Shown here in pieces: positions 19,601 through 29,890 of a stretch of 64,000 nucleotides of DNA. Source of the DNA: Bin5 sp965220715 (GTDB taxonomy: Bacteria; Chloroflexota; Anaerolineae; Caldilineales; Caldilineaceae); the NCBI GenBank assembly GCA_965220715.1, contig OZ244843.1:4898001-4962000 (forward strand), in the 5' to 3' direction. The notes beneath the pieces were generated by a model, which was not told the DNA's origin, did not search any database, and saw only the letters and a list, made by a program, of their open reading frames with translations. Made by a program: the position numbers and the translations under genes. Position 1 is the first letter of the stretch; each line of letters opens with the position of its first letter.

Positions 19601-22600
19601 TCTGCTTGATCTCGTCAAACTGGTGCGCGGTTCCCCCGCACACGCGGGGATAGACCCGACTTTCAGACAATCCAGGACGAATGGGATGAGGTTCCCCCGC
19701 ACACGCGGGGATAGACCGTTCTCAAAGTAAGAGGAGGGGTATAATGCCGCGGTTCCCCCGCACACGCGGGGATAGACCTGTTACCAGGGTATCAATGACG
19801 GGATCGGCGCTGGTTCCCCCGCACACGCGGGGATAGACCGTCCTCCAGCACGTAGCCGAAGCCATCATGCCCGGTTCCCCCGCACACGCGGGGATAGACC
19901 GCCATTCCAGGTAATCGGGATCGGGAGGCGGAGGGTTCCCCCGCACACGCGGGGATAGACCCTACATGGGAAATGCCGAAAACCTCATGATAACGGTTCC
20001 CCCGCACACGCGGGGATAGACCTTGTGAAGGGAGCACCGAAGCGCCCCCGATTGAGGTTCCCCCGCACACGCGGGGATAGACCCTGAGTTGGAGACTTTG
20101 CGGATTGATACCAGAGGGTTCCCCCGCACACGCGGGGATAGACCCCATATTTTCACCCCTTGTCTTGCCGCACCACAGGTTCCCCCGCACACGCGGGGAT
20201 AGACCGTTCAGGATTGATGTTTGAGGCTTGGCAGGCACGGTTCCCCCGCACACGCGGGGATAGACCCCGTTTTCAATGAACACAAGGAGGGGATCATGTG
20301 GTTCCCCCGCACACGCGGGGATAGACCCGTTTCCCAGCGGTCACGCGGAATGTGGAGCGGGGTTCCCCCGCACACGCGGGGATAGACCCTGGTCGGTCGG
20401 CAATCCGCCCGGCCTCTGGCAGGTTCCCCCGCACACGCGGGGATAGACCGTCTGGCCGCTCCACATTCCGCGTGACCGCTGGGGTTCCCCCGCACACGCG
20501 GGGATAGACCCCAGGTTTCCTGCTCTGCGGCCAGCACGCCCGGGGTTCCCCCGCACACGCGGGGATAGACCGTATACATGATGCACTACGCCATGTCAAC
20601 GTTTGGTTCCCCCGCACACGCGGGGATAGACCCGAGGTTCTGTCTGGCATTCCGATATTTGACTTGGTTCCCCCGCACACGCGGGGATAGACCCGCTATC
20701 TGGCCCCGATTCCATATAGATGACCCGGTTCCCCCGCACACGCGGGGATAGACCGTCAGATAGTGGCCGACAGGACGCGGATCCCTAGGTTCCCCCGCAC
20801 ACGCGGGGATAGACCCTAGGTTTGGAAGAGGAAGTCGATGTCGGAACCGGTTCCCCCGCACACGCGGGGATAGACCGTATACACAACATATAGAAGCGAG
20901 TCAAGAGGGGGTTCCCCCGCACACGCGGGGATAGACCTCGGACAAAACAAAGGTCGTCCGCTTCAGGAAAGGTTCCCCCGCACACGCGGGGATAGACCCC
21001 ATGGGGATGATGGCCAGGATTGAATCGTTGAGGTTCCCCCGCACACGCGGGGATAGACCGGGTTGGGCCGATGAGTGGATGGAGAAGCTGGAGGTTCCCC
21101 CGCACACGCGGGGATAGACCGAGAGGTGTTGCGTTCCCTGAAGCATTGGGATGGGTTCCCCCGCACACGCGGGGATAGACCGCGCGTATGGCACTCAGCT
21201 AGGCGCGTTCTTCGGGTTCCCCCGCACACGCGGGGATAGACCCCTGATGGCCGACGGTTGGGATCCCAACCTGGGGTTCCCCCGCACACGCGGGGATAGA
21301 CCCATTTCAGCTCCTGCACGATCTTGCCATCGCCAGGTTCCCCCGCACACGCGGGGATAGACCTTGTTTCCTCCGCGGGTGGTGAATCCGCCGCGTGGTT
21401 CCCCCGCACACGCGGGGATAGACCTTTGATACAGGGGATATGGACAGATGCGGCCGCGGTTCCCCCGCACACGCGGGGATAGACCCGCCTCGTCGACATC
21501 CTCGCCGACCTCGTCGCCGGTTCCCCCGCACACGCGGGGATAGACCTCGACAAGAGTTTAGCGACGATAGAGCAACACGGGTTCCCCCGCACACGCGGGG
21601 ATAGACCCTCGCTCGCGCTCGCGTTCGGCCTGATCGATTGGGTTCCCCCGCACACGCGGGGATAGACCCCAGGTCCTCGCCGATGCCGCGGCCGTGCCGG
21701 AGGTTCCCCCGCACACGCGGGGATAGACCCTGGAGAAATGGCTTGTGCGCCCGCTTTCGGTTGGTTCCCCCGCACACGCGGGGATAGACCACAACCTCTT
21801 GGTCGACAAAGTCGTCACCCATCGGTTCCCCCGCACACGCGGGGATAGACCCCAGGTCCTCGCCGATGCCGCGGCCGTGCCGGAGGTTCCCCCGCACACG
21901 CGGGGATAGACCTTTGTGTAGGAAAAGAACAGGGCCGGACTGGTGGGTTCCCCCGCACACGCGGGGATAGACCTCCGCCGACGCCGAAAGTTAAAGCGTT
22001 CCACCCGGTTCCCCCGCACACGCGGGGATAGACCTCGTGGGACGTGTGCCACTTCTGTGTCGCCCCTGGTTCCCCCGCACACGCGGGGATAGACCCCGCG
22101 GGCTACCTTTGTCAGCGAGGATGACGATGGTTCCCCCGCACACGCGGGGATAGACCGTAGCGCCTGGCGCTCCTCGTTTTTCGTCGGATGGTTCCCCCGC
22201 ACACGCGGGGATAGACCTCGTCTATCGAAAGCTTGATTGAAAATGACCACGGTTCCCCCGCACACGCGGGGATAGACCCCGTTTTCGGGACGCGTGGGAG
22301 CGCCTCTTGCAGGTTCCCCCGCACACGCGGGGATAGACCTCCGAGCGTCCACGGCGGCTGTATCCAAGCCTGGGTTCCCCCGCACACGCGGGGATAGACC
22401 TCGACGTGTAGTCCTTATCCGCGCCCAACCGCTGGTTCCCCCGCACACGCGGGGATAGACCGGCAACCGCAACCCGGCCACGCATCGGCCGCGGGGTTCC
22501 CCCGCACACGCGGGGATAGACCGGATCGCTGGCGTACAAAGCCGACATCGGCGAGGGTTCCCCCGCACACGCGGGGATAGACCCAGTAGAGTATACTTTT

Positions 22601-22888
22601 GAGTATGCCAGTGTGCGGTTCCCCCGCACACGCGGGGATAGACCTCGTCAGAACGGATACCGGCGACCTGATGCCCAGGTTCCCCCGCACACGCGGGGAT
22701 AGACCCAAGGCGACAGCGCCCGCACCAGACGAGCCCGCGGTTCTCCCGCACACGCGGGGATAGACCCATGCGGCAGGCAACGACAGGACTACGGCCACCG
22801 GTTCCCCCGCACACGCGGGGATAGACCCTTTTATGAGGACGTGGGCGGCGACCCAATCGTGGTTCCCCCGCACACGCGGGGATAGACC
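10663..22888 (+). CRISPR. Type I-E CRISPR array, 201 repeats and 200 spacers
   Basis: The 28-bp repeat begins GGTTCCCCCG, contains the stem CCCCGC/GCGGGG and ends GATAGACC. The unit is 61 bp almost throughout. First repeat 10663 and last repeat 22861 differ by 12198, that is 200 units with two 60-bp units (starting at 11029 and 21215). The handle orientation shows plus-strand transcription away from cas2, so new spacers enter at the left. Variant repeats are rare: GGCTCCCC at 18775, GGTTTCCCC at 19141 and 19202, GGTTCTCCC at 22739. Three spacers occur twice. The long minus-strand frames through the array (SIPACAGEP and similar) are translation artefacts of the repeat. Confidence 0.99.
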
Positions 22889-23183
22889 GATTCTTATCCG
22901 GGTCTGCCGGAGTATCCGTGGCTGGAAAGCCATGACACTTTCTTAGCTGTGCGACAATCGACGCCCATCTTCCCCGCATTTTAGAGCAGAGTGATCATGA
23001 TTTTCCAAAATACGTGCTACGACTTGCTACTATACATGCGTGCAAGCCTCTCGAAGCGCTGACGCGGCAAGGATCTGCCCATACTCCCGTGCGCGACTTG
23101 GGGCTTCTCGCGCGCAGTTTGGCATTTGGTGGAGAACGCCATCCCCATGGCCAGCAGGCATGCCGGGCCAGGGAGCAAAGACG
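22889..23183. other. Array trailer and non-coding DNA
   Basis: After the last intact repeat, 33 nt of spacer-like DNA are followed by unique sequence. No further repeat and no gene were recognised. The array ends without the usual degeneration of terminal repeats. Confidence 0.6.
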
Positions 23184-23482
23184 ATGAAGATAACTTACTA
23201 TCCACGGCCGGCGCTGCTGGGCTGGCTGGTGCTGGTATTGGCGCTGCTGGTGGGCGGGGCGTGTGTGCCGCAAGATATGGTGGTCAGTCCGCTGGGGACG
23301 GTGGTGGTGGGGGCGGGCGAGGATATCCAGATTCATTCGCTGGAGGTGCTGACGGGGATTGGGGAACTGGGGGTCCCGAGGCAGCGGGCGGGGGCGATGG
23401 CGCAGGCGGATTACGGGCCGATCGAGGGACATAGGGTGAGCATGGGCGCGGGGCTGGATTCGCTGTGCACGGCGGAAGGGGG
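23184..23482 (+). pseudogene. 5' fragment of a branched-chain amino acid-type ABC binding protein
   Basis: From the ATG at 23184 the frame reads a lipoprotein signal (LVLVLALLVGGACV) and then IQIHSLEVLTGIGELGVPRQ, MAQADYGPIEGHRVSMGAGL and DSLCTAEGG, the N-terminal pattern of LivK-like periplasmic receptors. Homology stops near 23482, after about 100 of an expected 400 residues, and the frame then runs into repetitive G-rich DNA. The gene is 3'-truncated and presumably dead. Confidence 0.7.
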
Positions 23483-24101
23483 CGCGGAGAACACTTTAAC
23501 ACCTTTTTTTGTTTGGGGAGGACGCGGAGGGGCGCGGGAACTGTGGGGGATAGGGGATGGTGGCCGGAGACCAGTGCGGCGGTGGCGGGGCGTGTTGGCA
23601 GTCGGGTTTTGAGGGGGGCGTTGCGGGGGGAATCCCCCCGCACAAGGGAGGGCCGAAGGCCCGACCGCCCCAATGGGCGACAGCCCCTGGCGGCGCCTGC
23701 GGAGCGGCGACCGCCAGCCCTGAGCCGCCTTAGCGGCGAAGGGTGCGCAGGCACGCCTTAGCGGGCCGGAGCCGCCGGAGGGCGTCTGCGCCCGCAGGCG
23801 AACTGCAGGGGACAGGGGTTAGGGGAGTGGGGAAAGTGAGAAAACCCTTGGCTCGCCTCATTTGGGGTCGGGGATGGCGGCTGGGAGCGAGGGGGGAGTC
23901 CCAGGGTGCAACCGGGCATTTGAGCTGAATGGCCTGGGAAGAGAGGAGGGATGAATTCTCAGTCCTGGCTGTTCGCTTTGTGAAATCCGGCCAGTTGCAG
24001 GTTATCATATTTGTCCTTATTCTTTTGCATGGACGACCAGCGTCGGCCCGACAGTTTGGGCGGGCATTGAGTGCAAACGCAACCTGTCAAAGGAGAAAGA
24101 T
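23483..24101. other. G-rich repetitive intergenic region
   Basis: No gene was found. It includes the dispersed repeat at 23571-23671 and G-rich low-complexity DNA. Short open frames here are compositional artefacts. Confidence 0.6.
23571..23671 (+). repeat. Dispersed GC-rich repeat, copy 1
   Basis: About 90-100 bp, including CCAGTGCGGCGGTGGCGGG and GAATCCCCCCGCACAAGGGA, recur in inverted orientation at 52901-52988. The core also forms internal palindromes (GGGGGGAATCCCCCC, GGCCGAAGGCC). Confidence 0.85.
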
Positions 24102-26012
24102 ATGCAAAGCCCGGCACGGCGCGCAATCCTGATCGGCATGGACGGCGCCAGCATGGAAGTAGTGATAAATATGGTGAACGGGGGCCATATGCCCCATCTC
24201 GGCAAGCTGATGCAACGAGGTGTGCATCGTCCCATGATCGGCGTCTTCCCTACTTTGACGCCACCGGGTTGGACAGCCACCTCAACCGGCGCGTGGCCGG
24301 GAAACCACGGCGTGATGGATTTCAACATCCGCAAATTGGGCGCACAACTCGATGAGACGGTGTGGGGCATCAACACCGAACTGTCGCAAGCGGAATATCT
24401 GTGGAACACGGTCGAACGCGCCGGAGGCACGCCGTTGTTGGTCAAGTGGGAAATGTCGTGGCCGCCGACGGTGACCAGCGGCGTTCAGGTGGAGGGGACC
24501 GGGCCCGGCGTCTCCAATCATCACCAGATCGCCGGCTATCACCTGTTCGTGGCCGGCAAATGGCAGCGGCGGGCGATTGGCGGCCAGCGCGATCCGGAAA
24601 CGCTGGACCCCAGCGCGCTGCAGACCGGCTCGGACGTCGATCCGGTGACGATTAACGAGGCCCGGGATTGGACGGCGCTGCCGTCTTCAAGCCGCCCGGC
24701 CAAAGAGGTAGAGTTGACGATACAACCGCTGGCGCGGGGGCGCGACATGATGTTGCGGGGAGAGAAGGGCACGCCCAAGACCTTTTACGGCCTGATTTAC
24801 GCGGCCGGCGACAACGGCTACGACCGCGTGCGCATCTGCCGGTCTCGCGACGGGGGCAGCACGGTTGCAGAACTTGCGGTGGGCGACTGGAGCGACTGGT
24901 GGCTGGACCAGTTCGAGATCGACGGCGAGGAGATTGGCGGCTACGTGCGTTTGAAGCTGGTCAACCTGACAGCCGAGGCCGACGCGTTCGAGTTGTTTGT
25001 ACCGCAGATCTGGCCGACCAGCGGCTACACGGAACCGGCCGGGGTGGCCGAGGAGATAGACCGCCATGTCGGCAATTTCCTGCAGAATCCGGCCAGGGAC
25101 GCGTTGGGAATCATGGACGACGACACCTATTTCGAACTGCTGGCTTTCCATCATGAGCGCCTGGCCGACGTAGCCGACTATCTCACTTCCAGCCGCGAAG
25201 ACTGGACGATGCTCTTTATCGAGACGCACGCGTCCGACTATACCAGCCACTTCTTCCTGGGCCAGGCTGAAAAGTTCAGCGGCGCCGATGAGGAGACGCA
25301 GCAGCGTTGTCTGGACGGCGTGATACGCACGTACAGTTCGATCGACGATATGATTGGCCGCGTCGCCCAGGTTGCCGATGAGGAGACGCTGATCTGTCTC
25401 GTTTCCGATCACGGCGGCACGCCCAACCAGTTCCAGGCTGTGGAGATCGAAGAGGTGCTGGAGGAGGCCGGTTTCCTGGTATATAAAGAAGACGGCAAAG
25501 GCAAGCGGACGGTAGACTGGTCACGCACGCGGGCCGCGCCGGTTGGCCTGGTGCATGTGTTCATCAATCTGGAGGGACGCGAGCCAACCGGAATTGTGTC
25601 GCCGGCCGATTATAAGGAGACCCAACTGGAGATAATCGCCGCGCTCCACGCTTACAAGGACGCCGCTACCGGCCGCCATCCCTTTGCGCTGGCCCTGACG
25701 CGGGAGGACGCGGAGATGGTCAACCTCTTGGGCGACACGGTTGGAGACGTGGTCTACGCGCTGCGGCCGGAATTCGACGGCGCACACGGCAAACAGCTGC
25801 CCTCGGTCAGTTTCGGCATAGCCGGGCAGCATTGCACCTTCGTCCTGGCCGGTCCGGGCGTCAAGGAAGGGCTGGCGTTGCAGGGACAGGTGCGGGCGGT
25901 CGACGTCGCGCCAACCTTATGCTACATGCTGGGGATACCGATGCCCCGCAATGTGGAAGGCGGCGTCGTCTACGAGGCGCTGACCGATCCCGACTGGCAT
26001 CTTGCGAAGTGA
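24102..26012 (+). CDS. Alkaline phosphatase-superfamily phosphodiesterase/nucleotide pyrophosphatase
   Basis: The 636-aa product starts at an ATG preceded by AAAGGAG. It has the type I phosphodiesterase fold: GMDGASMEVV (first metal Asp, about 10-12), PTLTPPGWTATSTGAWPGNHG (nucleophile Thr/Ser region near 65), ETHASDYTSHFF (Asp/His ligands) and SDHGGTPNQ (Asp-His ligands). A middle insertion of about 200 residues (GTPKTFYGLIY...) separates the metal motifs. No signal peptide is visible, so it is probably cytoplasmic. It should hydrolyse a phosphoester or nucleotide; the substrate cannot be told from sequence. It appears to be a single transcription unit. Confidence 0.85.
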   Translation: MQSPARRAILIGMDGASMEVVINMVNGGHMPHLGKLMQRGVHRPMIGVFPTLTPPGWTATSTGAWPGNHGVMDFNIRKLGAQLDETVWGINTELSQAEYLWNTVERAGGTPLLVKWEMSWPPTVTSGVQVEGTGPGVSNHHQIAGYHLFVAGKWQRRAIGGQRDPETLDPSALQTGSDVDPVTINEARDWTALPSSSRPAKEVELTIQPLARGRDMMLRGEKGTPKTFYGLIYAAGDNGYDRVRICRSRDGGSTVAELAVGDWSDWWLDQFEIDGEEIGGYVRLKLVNLTAEADAFELFVPQIWPTSGYTEPAGVAEEIDRHVGNFLQNPARDALGIMDDDTYFELLAFHHERLADVADYLTSSREDWTMLFIETHASDYTSHFFLGQAEKFSGADEETQQRCLDGVIRTYSSIDDMIGRVAQVADEETLICLVSDHGGTPNQFQAVEIEEVLEEAGFLVYKEDGKGKRTVDWSRTRAAPVGLVHVFINLEGREPTGIVSPADYKETQLEIIAALHAYKDAATGRHPFALALTREDAEMVNLLGDTVGDVVYALRPEFDGAHGKQLPSVSFGIAGQHCTFVLAGPGVKEGLALQGQVRAVDVAPTLCYMLGIPMPRNVEGGVVYEALTDPDWHLAK

Positions 26013-26067
26013 ACGAATGCCGGCGAGAGGGGAGGGAATCCTGTTCTCTCTTCTCGCCGGCCCCGAA

Positions 26068-26484
26068 TCAGTATTCGTCGCCCTCTTCGATTTCACCCGC
26101 AGGCATTTCGATGTCCACAACCTCGCCCTGGTCGTTGATGATGACGCGGAAGCCCATCATGCCGAGCCATTGACGCGACTGCTCGGGGATCGCCTGCCCG
26201 ACGGCTTGATCAATGTTGTCGATAGATGATTCCACCGCGGCCTTGGTAAAGATGTCGTCTTTGCCCATCAGATCCATCATGCCGCTCACGGCCAGGTCTC
26301 GATGCTGGTCCACTTGGCCCATGAGGAAATCGAGCACCTGTTTGTCGACCTGGGCGGCGTCGATGTGACGCAGGAATCCATCCTCGTCGACGACATAGCA
26401 GGCGCGTTCACCCACATGCCGCACTTGCGCCGCGACTCGACGTTCATCGAATACAAGCCCTTCAAACATCGCCGAATTTGCCAA
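26068..26484 (-). CDS. Conserved hypothetical protein, acidic, 138 aa
   Basis: GGAGAG lies 6 nt before a TTG start at 26484 (MANSAMFEGLVFDERR...), while an in-frame ATG at 26469 lacks a ribosome site. The protein is soluble and Asp/Glu rich, ending EMPAGEIEEGDEY. It contains VDEDGFLRHIDAAQVDKQVLDFLMGQ, and its middle is predicted helical. No known domain is recognised. It converges with the phosphodiesterase gene. The clean coding pattern and ribosome site support a real gene. Confidence 0.6.
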   Translation of the reverse strand: MANSAMFEGLVFDERRVAAQVRHVGERACYVVDEDGFLRHIDAAQVDKQVLDFLMGQVDQHRDLAVSGMMDLMGKDDIFTKAAVESSIDNIDQAVGQAIPEQSRQWLGMMGFRVIINDQGEVVDIEMPAGEIEEGDEY

Positions 26485-26633
26485 GGTTCTCTCCGAATAC
26501 GCTTCTCAGAATTCTCATTCTGAACTGATTCCTGTTTGGCGCCGGGACGTGTCAGGCCGATTGCTAAGCCAGAGGCGGTGGCAATCAGCCTTGTTCTGCA
26601 CTGTGCCGGGCAGAGCAGATCTTGAACCCAATC

Positions 26634-27416
26634 TCACATAAGCCCGGACCGGCTTGCCAGGAACTCGCGACTGCGGCGGATGCTGGCGACGGGATCTTTG
26701 GGCAGATCGTGTTCAACGATGTAATACTCGGCGCCGGCGGCGCGGCAGGCCGGCAACAGCGCGTCCCAGTCCAACGTCCCGTAGCCCACATCAGCCAGGC
26801 CCATCTGATCCTCGTTTTCTCCGGCCGGCGCCAGGTCTTTGGCATGGATGTGGGGACAGCGTCCGGCGTACTTCTGCACCATTTCCAAGGGGCGGGCGCC
26901 GCCATCGGCTATCCAGGCCAGATCCGGCTCCCAGAACAGATTCTCGGCTTCGGCGTTTGCCAGCAGCCAGTCGATCGCCCGCGCACCGTCGAATTCCTCC
27001 ATCTCAAAGCCATGGTTATGGTAGCCCAAGCGCATCCCTTCGGCCCGGCAGCGCCGCCCCAGCTCATTTAGCGTCTGCCCGAAGGCGCGCCACGCATCTG
27101 CATTTGCGGCCTGCCGCACTTCGGGGGCAGGCCCGGGAAGAATAAGACTGTCGTTCCCGACCGCGCGGTGAAAAGCGATGGCGCCGGCAAAATCTTCGGT
27201 CAGGGCCTCAAAAAGTACGTGGGCCGAGACCGGCTGCAAGCCGTGCTCATCCAAAATCGCTTTCGCATCCGCTCCCGAATGGTCGGGCAAAGGGATCAGC
27301 TCAACGCCTTCAAACCCGGCCGCTGCGGCCGCGGCCGCGATCTCGGTAAAGCTGTCCGAAAGATGACGCAGGCTGTAGAGTTGTACGGCGATGGATGGTT
27401 TTGCATTGTTGGTCAT
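26634..27416 (-). CDS. Sugar phosphate isomerase/epimerase, TIM barrel (AP endonuclease 2-like fold)
   Basis: The 260-aa product reads SIAVQLYSLR, AAAAAGFEGVELIPL, LQPVSAHV, LGYHNHGFEMEEFDG, LFWEPDLAWIADGGARP, CPHIHAKDLAP, ADVGYGTLDWDALL and YYIVEHDLPKDP. These are the strands and metal-ligand His/Glu/Asp positions of the IolE/xylose isomerase-like TIM barrel family. The likely role is isomerisation or epimerisation of a sugar or inositol derivative; the exact substrate is unknown. Its ATG overlaps the recD2 stop (ATGA at 27413-27416), so the two genes are co-transcribed. Confidence 0.85.
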   Translation of the reverse strand: MTNNAKPSIAVQLYSLRHLSDSFTEIAAAAAAAGFEGVELIPLPDHSGADAKAILDEHGLQPVSAHVLFEALTEDFAGAIAFHRAVGNDSLILPGPAPEVRQAANADAWRAFGQTLNELGRRCRAEGMRLGYHNHGFEMEEFDGARAIDWLLANAEAENLFWEPDLAWIADGGARPLEMVQKYAGRCPHIHAKDLAPAGENEDQMGLADVGYGTLDWDALLPACRAAGAEYYIVEHDLPKDPVASIRRSREFLASRSGLM

Positions 27417-29890
27417 ACAAAGATCTCCCTTGCTGTCGCACGCCGCAGCCGCTCGGTCAGCCCACTGTAACGCAGGGCCACCTTGTCGTTGCCTACGGCC
27501 ATGCCAATTGCTCTCGGTTGTCCTACCAACACGACCAGCCTCTTGGCGCGAGTGACAGCCGTGTATAGAAGATTACGTTGAAGCAGCATGTAATGGCTTG
27601 TGAGCACGGGAATAACGACTGCCGGGAATTCACTGCCCTGGCTCTTATGTACGCTGATAGCGTAGGCATGGACCAGTTCGTCCAGTTCCTGGAAGTCGTA
27701 ACCAACCGTGCGCCCATCGATCTCGACCGTTACCCGCTGGTCTATCAGATCTACTTCTTTAATATAGCCCATATCGCCATTGAACACATCTTTGTCATAG
27801 TTATTACGCACCTGCATCACCCGGTCGCCGTTCCGGTAGATGCGGCTACCCAGGCTGCGCTCCACGCTGTCCGGTTGGGAGGGATTGAGAGCCTGCTGGA
27901 TAGTCTCATTGAGTATTGTCACACCGGCCGCGCCGCGGTGCATCGGGCTGAGCACCTGAATGTCCTGGGGCGGAATGGCAAAGCGGCGCGGGATACGCTC
28001 CTGGACCAGTTCCACGCACAACTGGGCGGCGCGCTCAGGCTCTTCGGTGCGGAAAAGGAAGAAGTCATTAGCCTCGGCCCCCTCTTCGCTGGAGGCCCGC
28101 GACAGAGTCGGCATCTGGCCGCGGTTGATACGATGGGCATTCTCGATGATATTGCTCCCGGCCGCCTGCCGGAAAATCGTCTCCAGCCGCACCACCGCGG
28201 CGCGGCACTGGGATCCAACACCGGAAGTGTGCGGCGCTTCATCATCCGCCCCGTGAATGGCCGCAATCAGATCTGCCAGCACATTGCCGGCGCCGACGCT
28301 TGGCAGCTGGTCCACGTCTCCCACCAGGAGCAGTGACATCCCGGCGGGGACCGCCTTGAGCAGATGGTTCATCAGAATCAGGTCCAGCATTGAGGACTCG
28401 TCCACGATCAGCAGGTCGCCGGAGAGCGGATGCTCCTCGTTGCGTTTGAAGGACATGCCCGCTGCCGGCTGGAACTGCAGCAGTCTGTGGACCGTCTTCG
28501 CGGACCGGCCTGTCGCCTCGGTGAGGCGCTTGGCGGCACGGCCGGTGGGCGCGGCCAGAACAGCCTTTGCACCGGCATCCTGGCACAGTTCGATGATCGT
28601 GCGGACGACGGTCGTCTTGCCGGTGCCGGGGCCACCGGTCAGCACGGTTAGCCGGTTGGTCAGCGCCGTTTGCACCGCCTCCCGCTGGCGCGATACCAGA
28701 CGCGGAGCGCCATGCTGATTACTTGCTCGCTCTTCGAGTTGGGCGAATTTCCGTTCCCAGTCCATCCCGTGGAAAGAGTCCGGCAGGACGGAGCCGTGAT
28801 GTGCAGCAAGCGGCGCAGGCGTGCGATCTTGCATCAGCCGACCCAACCGGTTGCTGACGCCCACTTCGGCGTAATACATTGGCGTCAGATAAACCGCCTG
28901 CCCGCCCTGCAACAGACTCTCGATCTGCTCTGCGGACGGCCTTTCATCGGCGCCGCTGTTTTCCCGCATCCGAAGCAAAGGCTGCGCGCCAGACGGCTCG
29001 TATATGTCCGCCACCGCCCAGTGCAGCGATTCAGCCTCCTCGCCCGGCCCGGGCGCCAGCTTTACCCGGTCTGACGCTTTCAGGTGCAGCAACCCAGCCG
29101 CGGTCTTCTCTTTCCCCACATTCAGGAGCTGGTCGGCCTGCTCGATCAGCTCCGCGCTTGGCAGGAAGACATGGCCCTCTTCCCTGGCCCGGTTAAGCGT
29201 AAACTCGACTCCGGCGGCGATGCGCTGCGGCGCGTCTTCAGCGATGCCCTGGGCTTGCGCGATCCTGTCTGCCGTCAGGAAGCCAATGCCATAGATATCC
29301 TCAGAGAGCCGATATGGATTGCGCTGCACAGTTTCAATAGCGCCGTCGCCGTAACGTTTGTAGATTTTTGCCGCCAGGCCGGCGCTGACACCGTGGCCCT
29401 GCAGGAAGATCATCACCTCCTTGACCGCTTTCTGTTCGATCCAGGCGGCGTTGATCATCGACACTCTTTTCTGGCCGACGCCGCTCACTTCGGACAGCCG
29501 CTGCGGATGGGTGTCAATAATATCGAGCGTCTCGGCGCCAAAATGGGCGACGACGCGCTTGGCGGTCACCGGGCCTACGCCCTTGATCAGGCCACTGCCC
29601 AGATACTTCTCGATGCCGGCTATGGTCGCGGGCAGTGCCGAACGCATCCGGGTTACGGTAAACTGTTTGCCATACTGAGGATGCACCTCCCAGTGGCCGC
29701 GCAGTTCCACGGCCTCCCCTACATTGACGCCAACCATGGTACCCACGACCGGCGCCTCCTCTTGCCAGTGGGGCAGATGTGGGGTGGGCCGCTCCACCGC
29801 CAGCTTGGCGACGGTATAGCCGTTTTCTTCGTTATGGTAGGTGATGCGCTCGATGACGCCGCGCAGAAATTCTTGCGTTTCGCCGCTCAT
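27413..29890 (-). CDS. recD2: RecD2-type ATP-dependent DNA helicase
   Basis: RecD2 is a 5'-3' superfamily 1B helicase that acts in repair outside RecBCD. The frame opens at 29956, but MSGETQEFLRGVIERITYHNEENGYTVAKL from the ATG at 29890 matches the OB-fold N-terminus of the family; this gives 825 aa. Helix-hairpin-helix segments follow (GIEKYLGSGLIKGVGPVTAK, LSEVSGVGQKR). Walker A LTGGPGTGKTT lies near 418, then VDESSMLDL, LVGDVDQLPSVGAG, and a C-terminal UvrD-like motif AYAISVHKSQGSEFPAV. It ends TAVTRAKRLVVLVG. The downstream isomerase is translationally coupled. Confidence 0.92.
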   Translation of the reverse strand: MSGETQEFLRGVIERITYHNEENGYTVAKLAVERPTPHLPHWQEEAPVVGTMVGVNVGEAVELRGHWEVHPQYGKQFTVTRMRSALPATIAGIEKYLGSGLIKGVGPVTAKRVVAHFGAETLDIIDTHPQRLSEVSGVGQKRVSMINAAWIEQKAVKEVMIFLQGHGVSAGLAAKIYKRYGDGAIETVQRNPYRLSEDIYGIGFLTADRIAQAQGIAEDAPQRIAAGVEFTLNRAREEGHVFLPSAELIEQADQLLNVGKEKTAAGLLHLKASDRVKLAPGPGEEAESLHWAVADIYEPSGAQPLLRMRENSGADERPSAEQIESLLQGGQAVYLTPMYYAEVGVSNRLGRLMQDRTPAPLAAHHGSVLPDSFHGMDWERKFAQLEERASNQHGAPRLVSRQREAVQTALTNRLTVLTGGPGTGKTTVVRTIIELCQDAGAKAVLAAPTGRAAKRLTEATGRSAKTVHRLLQFQPAAGMSFKRNEEHPLSGDLLIVDESSMLDLILMNHLLKAVPAGMSLLLVGDVDQLPSVGAGNVLADLIAAIHGADDEAPHTSGVGSQCRAAVVRLETIFRQAAGSNIIENAHRINRGQMPTLSRASSEEGAEANDFFLFRTEEPERAAQLCVELVQERIPRRFAIPPQDIQVLSPMHRGAAGVTILNETIQQALNPSQPDSVERSLGSRIYRNGDRVMQVRNNYDKDVFNGDMGYIKEVDLIDQRVTVEIDGRTVGYDFQELDELVHAYAISVHKSQGSEFPAVVIPVLTSHYMLLQRNLLYTAVTRAKRLVVLVGQPRAIGMAVGNDKVALRYSGLTERLRRATAREIFV

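Noticed and set aside
10663..22888. Dozens of long minus-strand reading frames rich in SIPACAGEP, VYPRVCGGT and GLSPRVRGN
   Set aside because: They are translations of the CRISPR repeat in three frames across the 61-bp unit. They have no coding constraint.
22889..22921. A 201st spacer after the last repeat
   Set aside because: No repeat follows, so the 33 nt after the last repeat cannot be told from trailer DNA.
23040..23612. A 190-aa gene over the binding-protein fragment
   Set aside because: Only the first 100 residues from 23184 resemble a real protein. The tail is translated repeat DNA.
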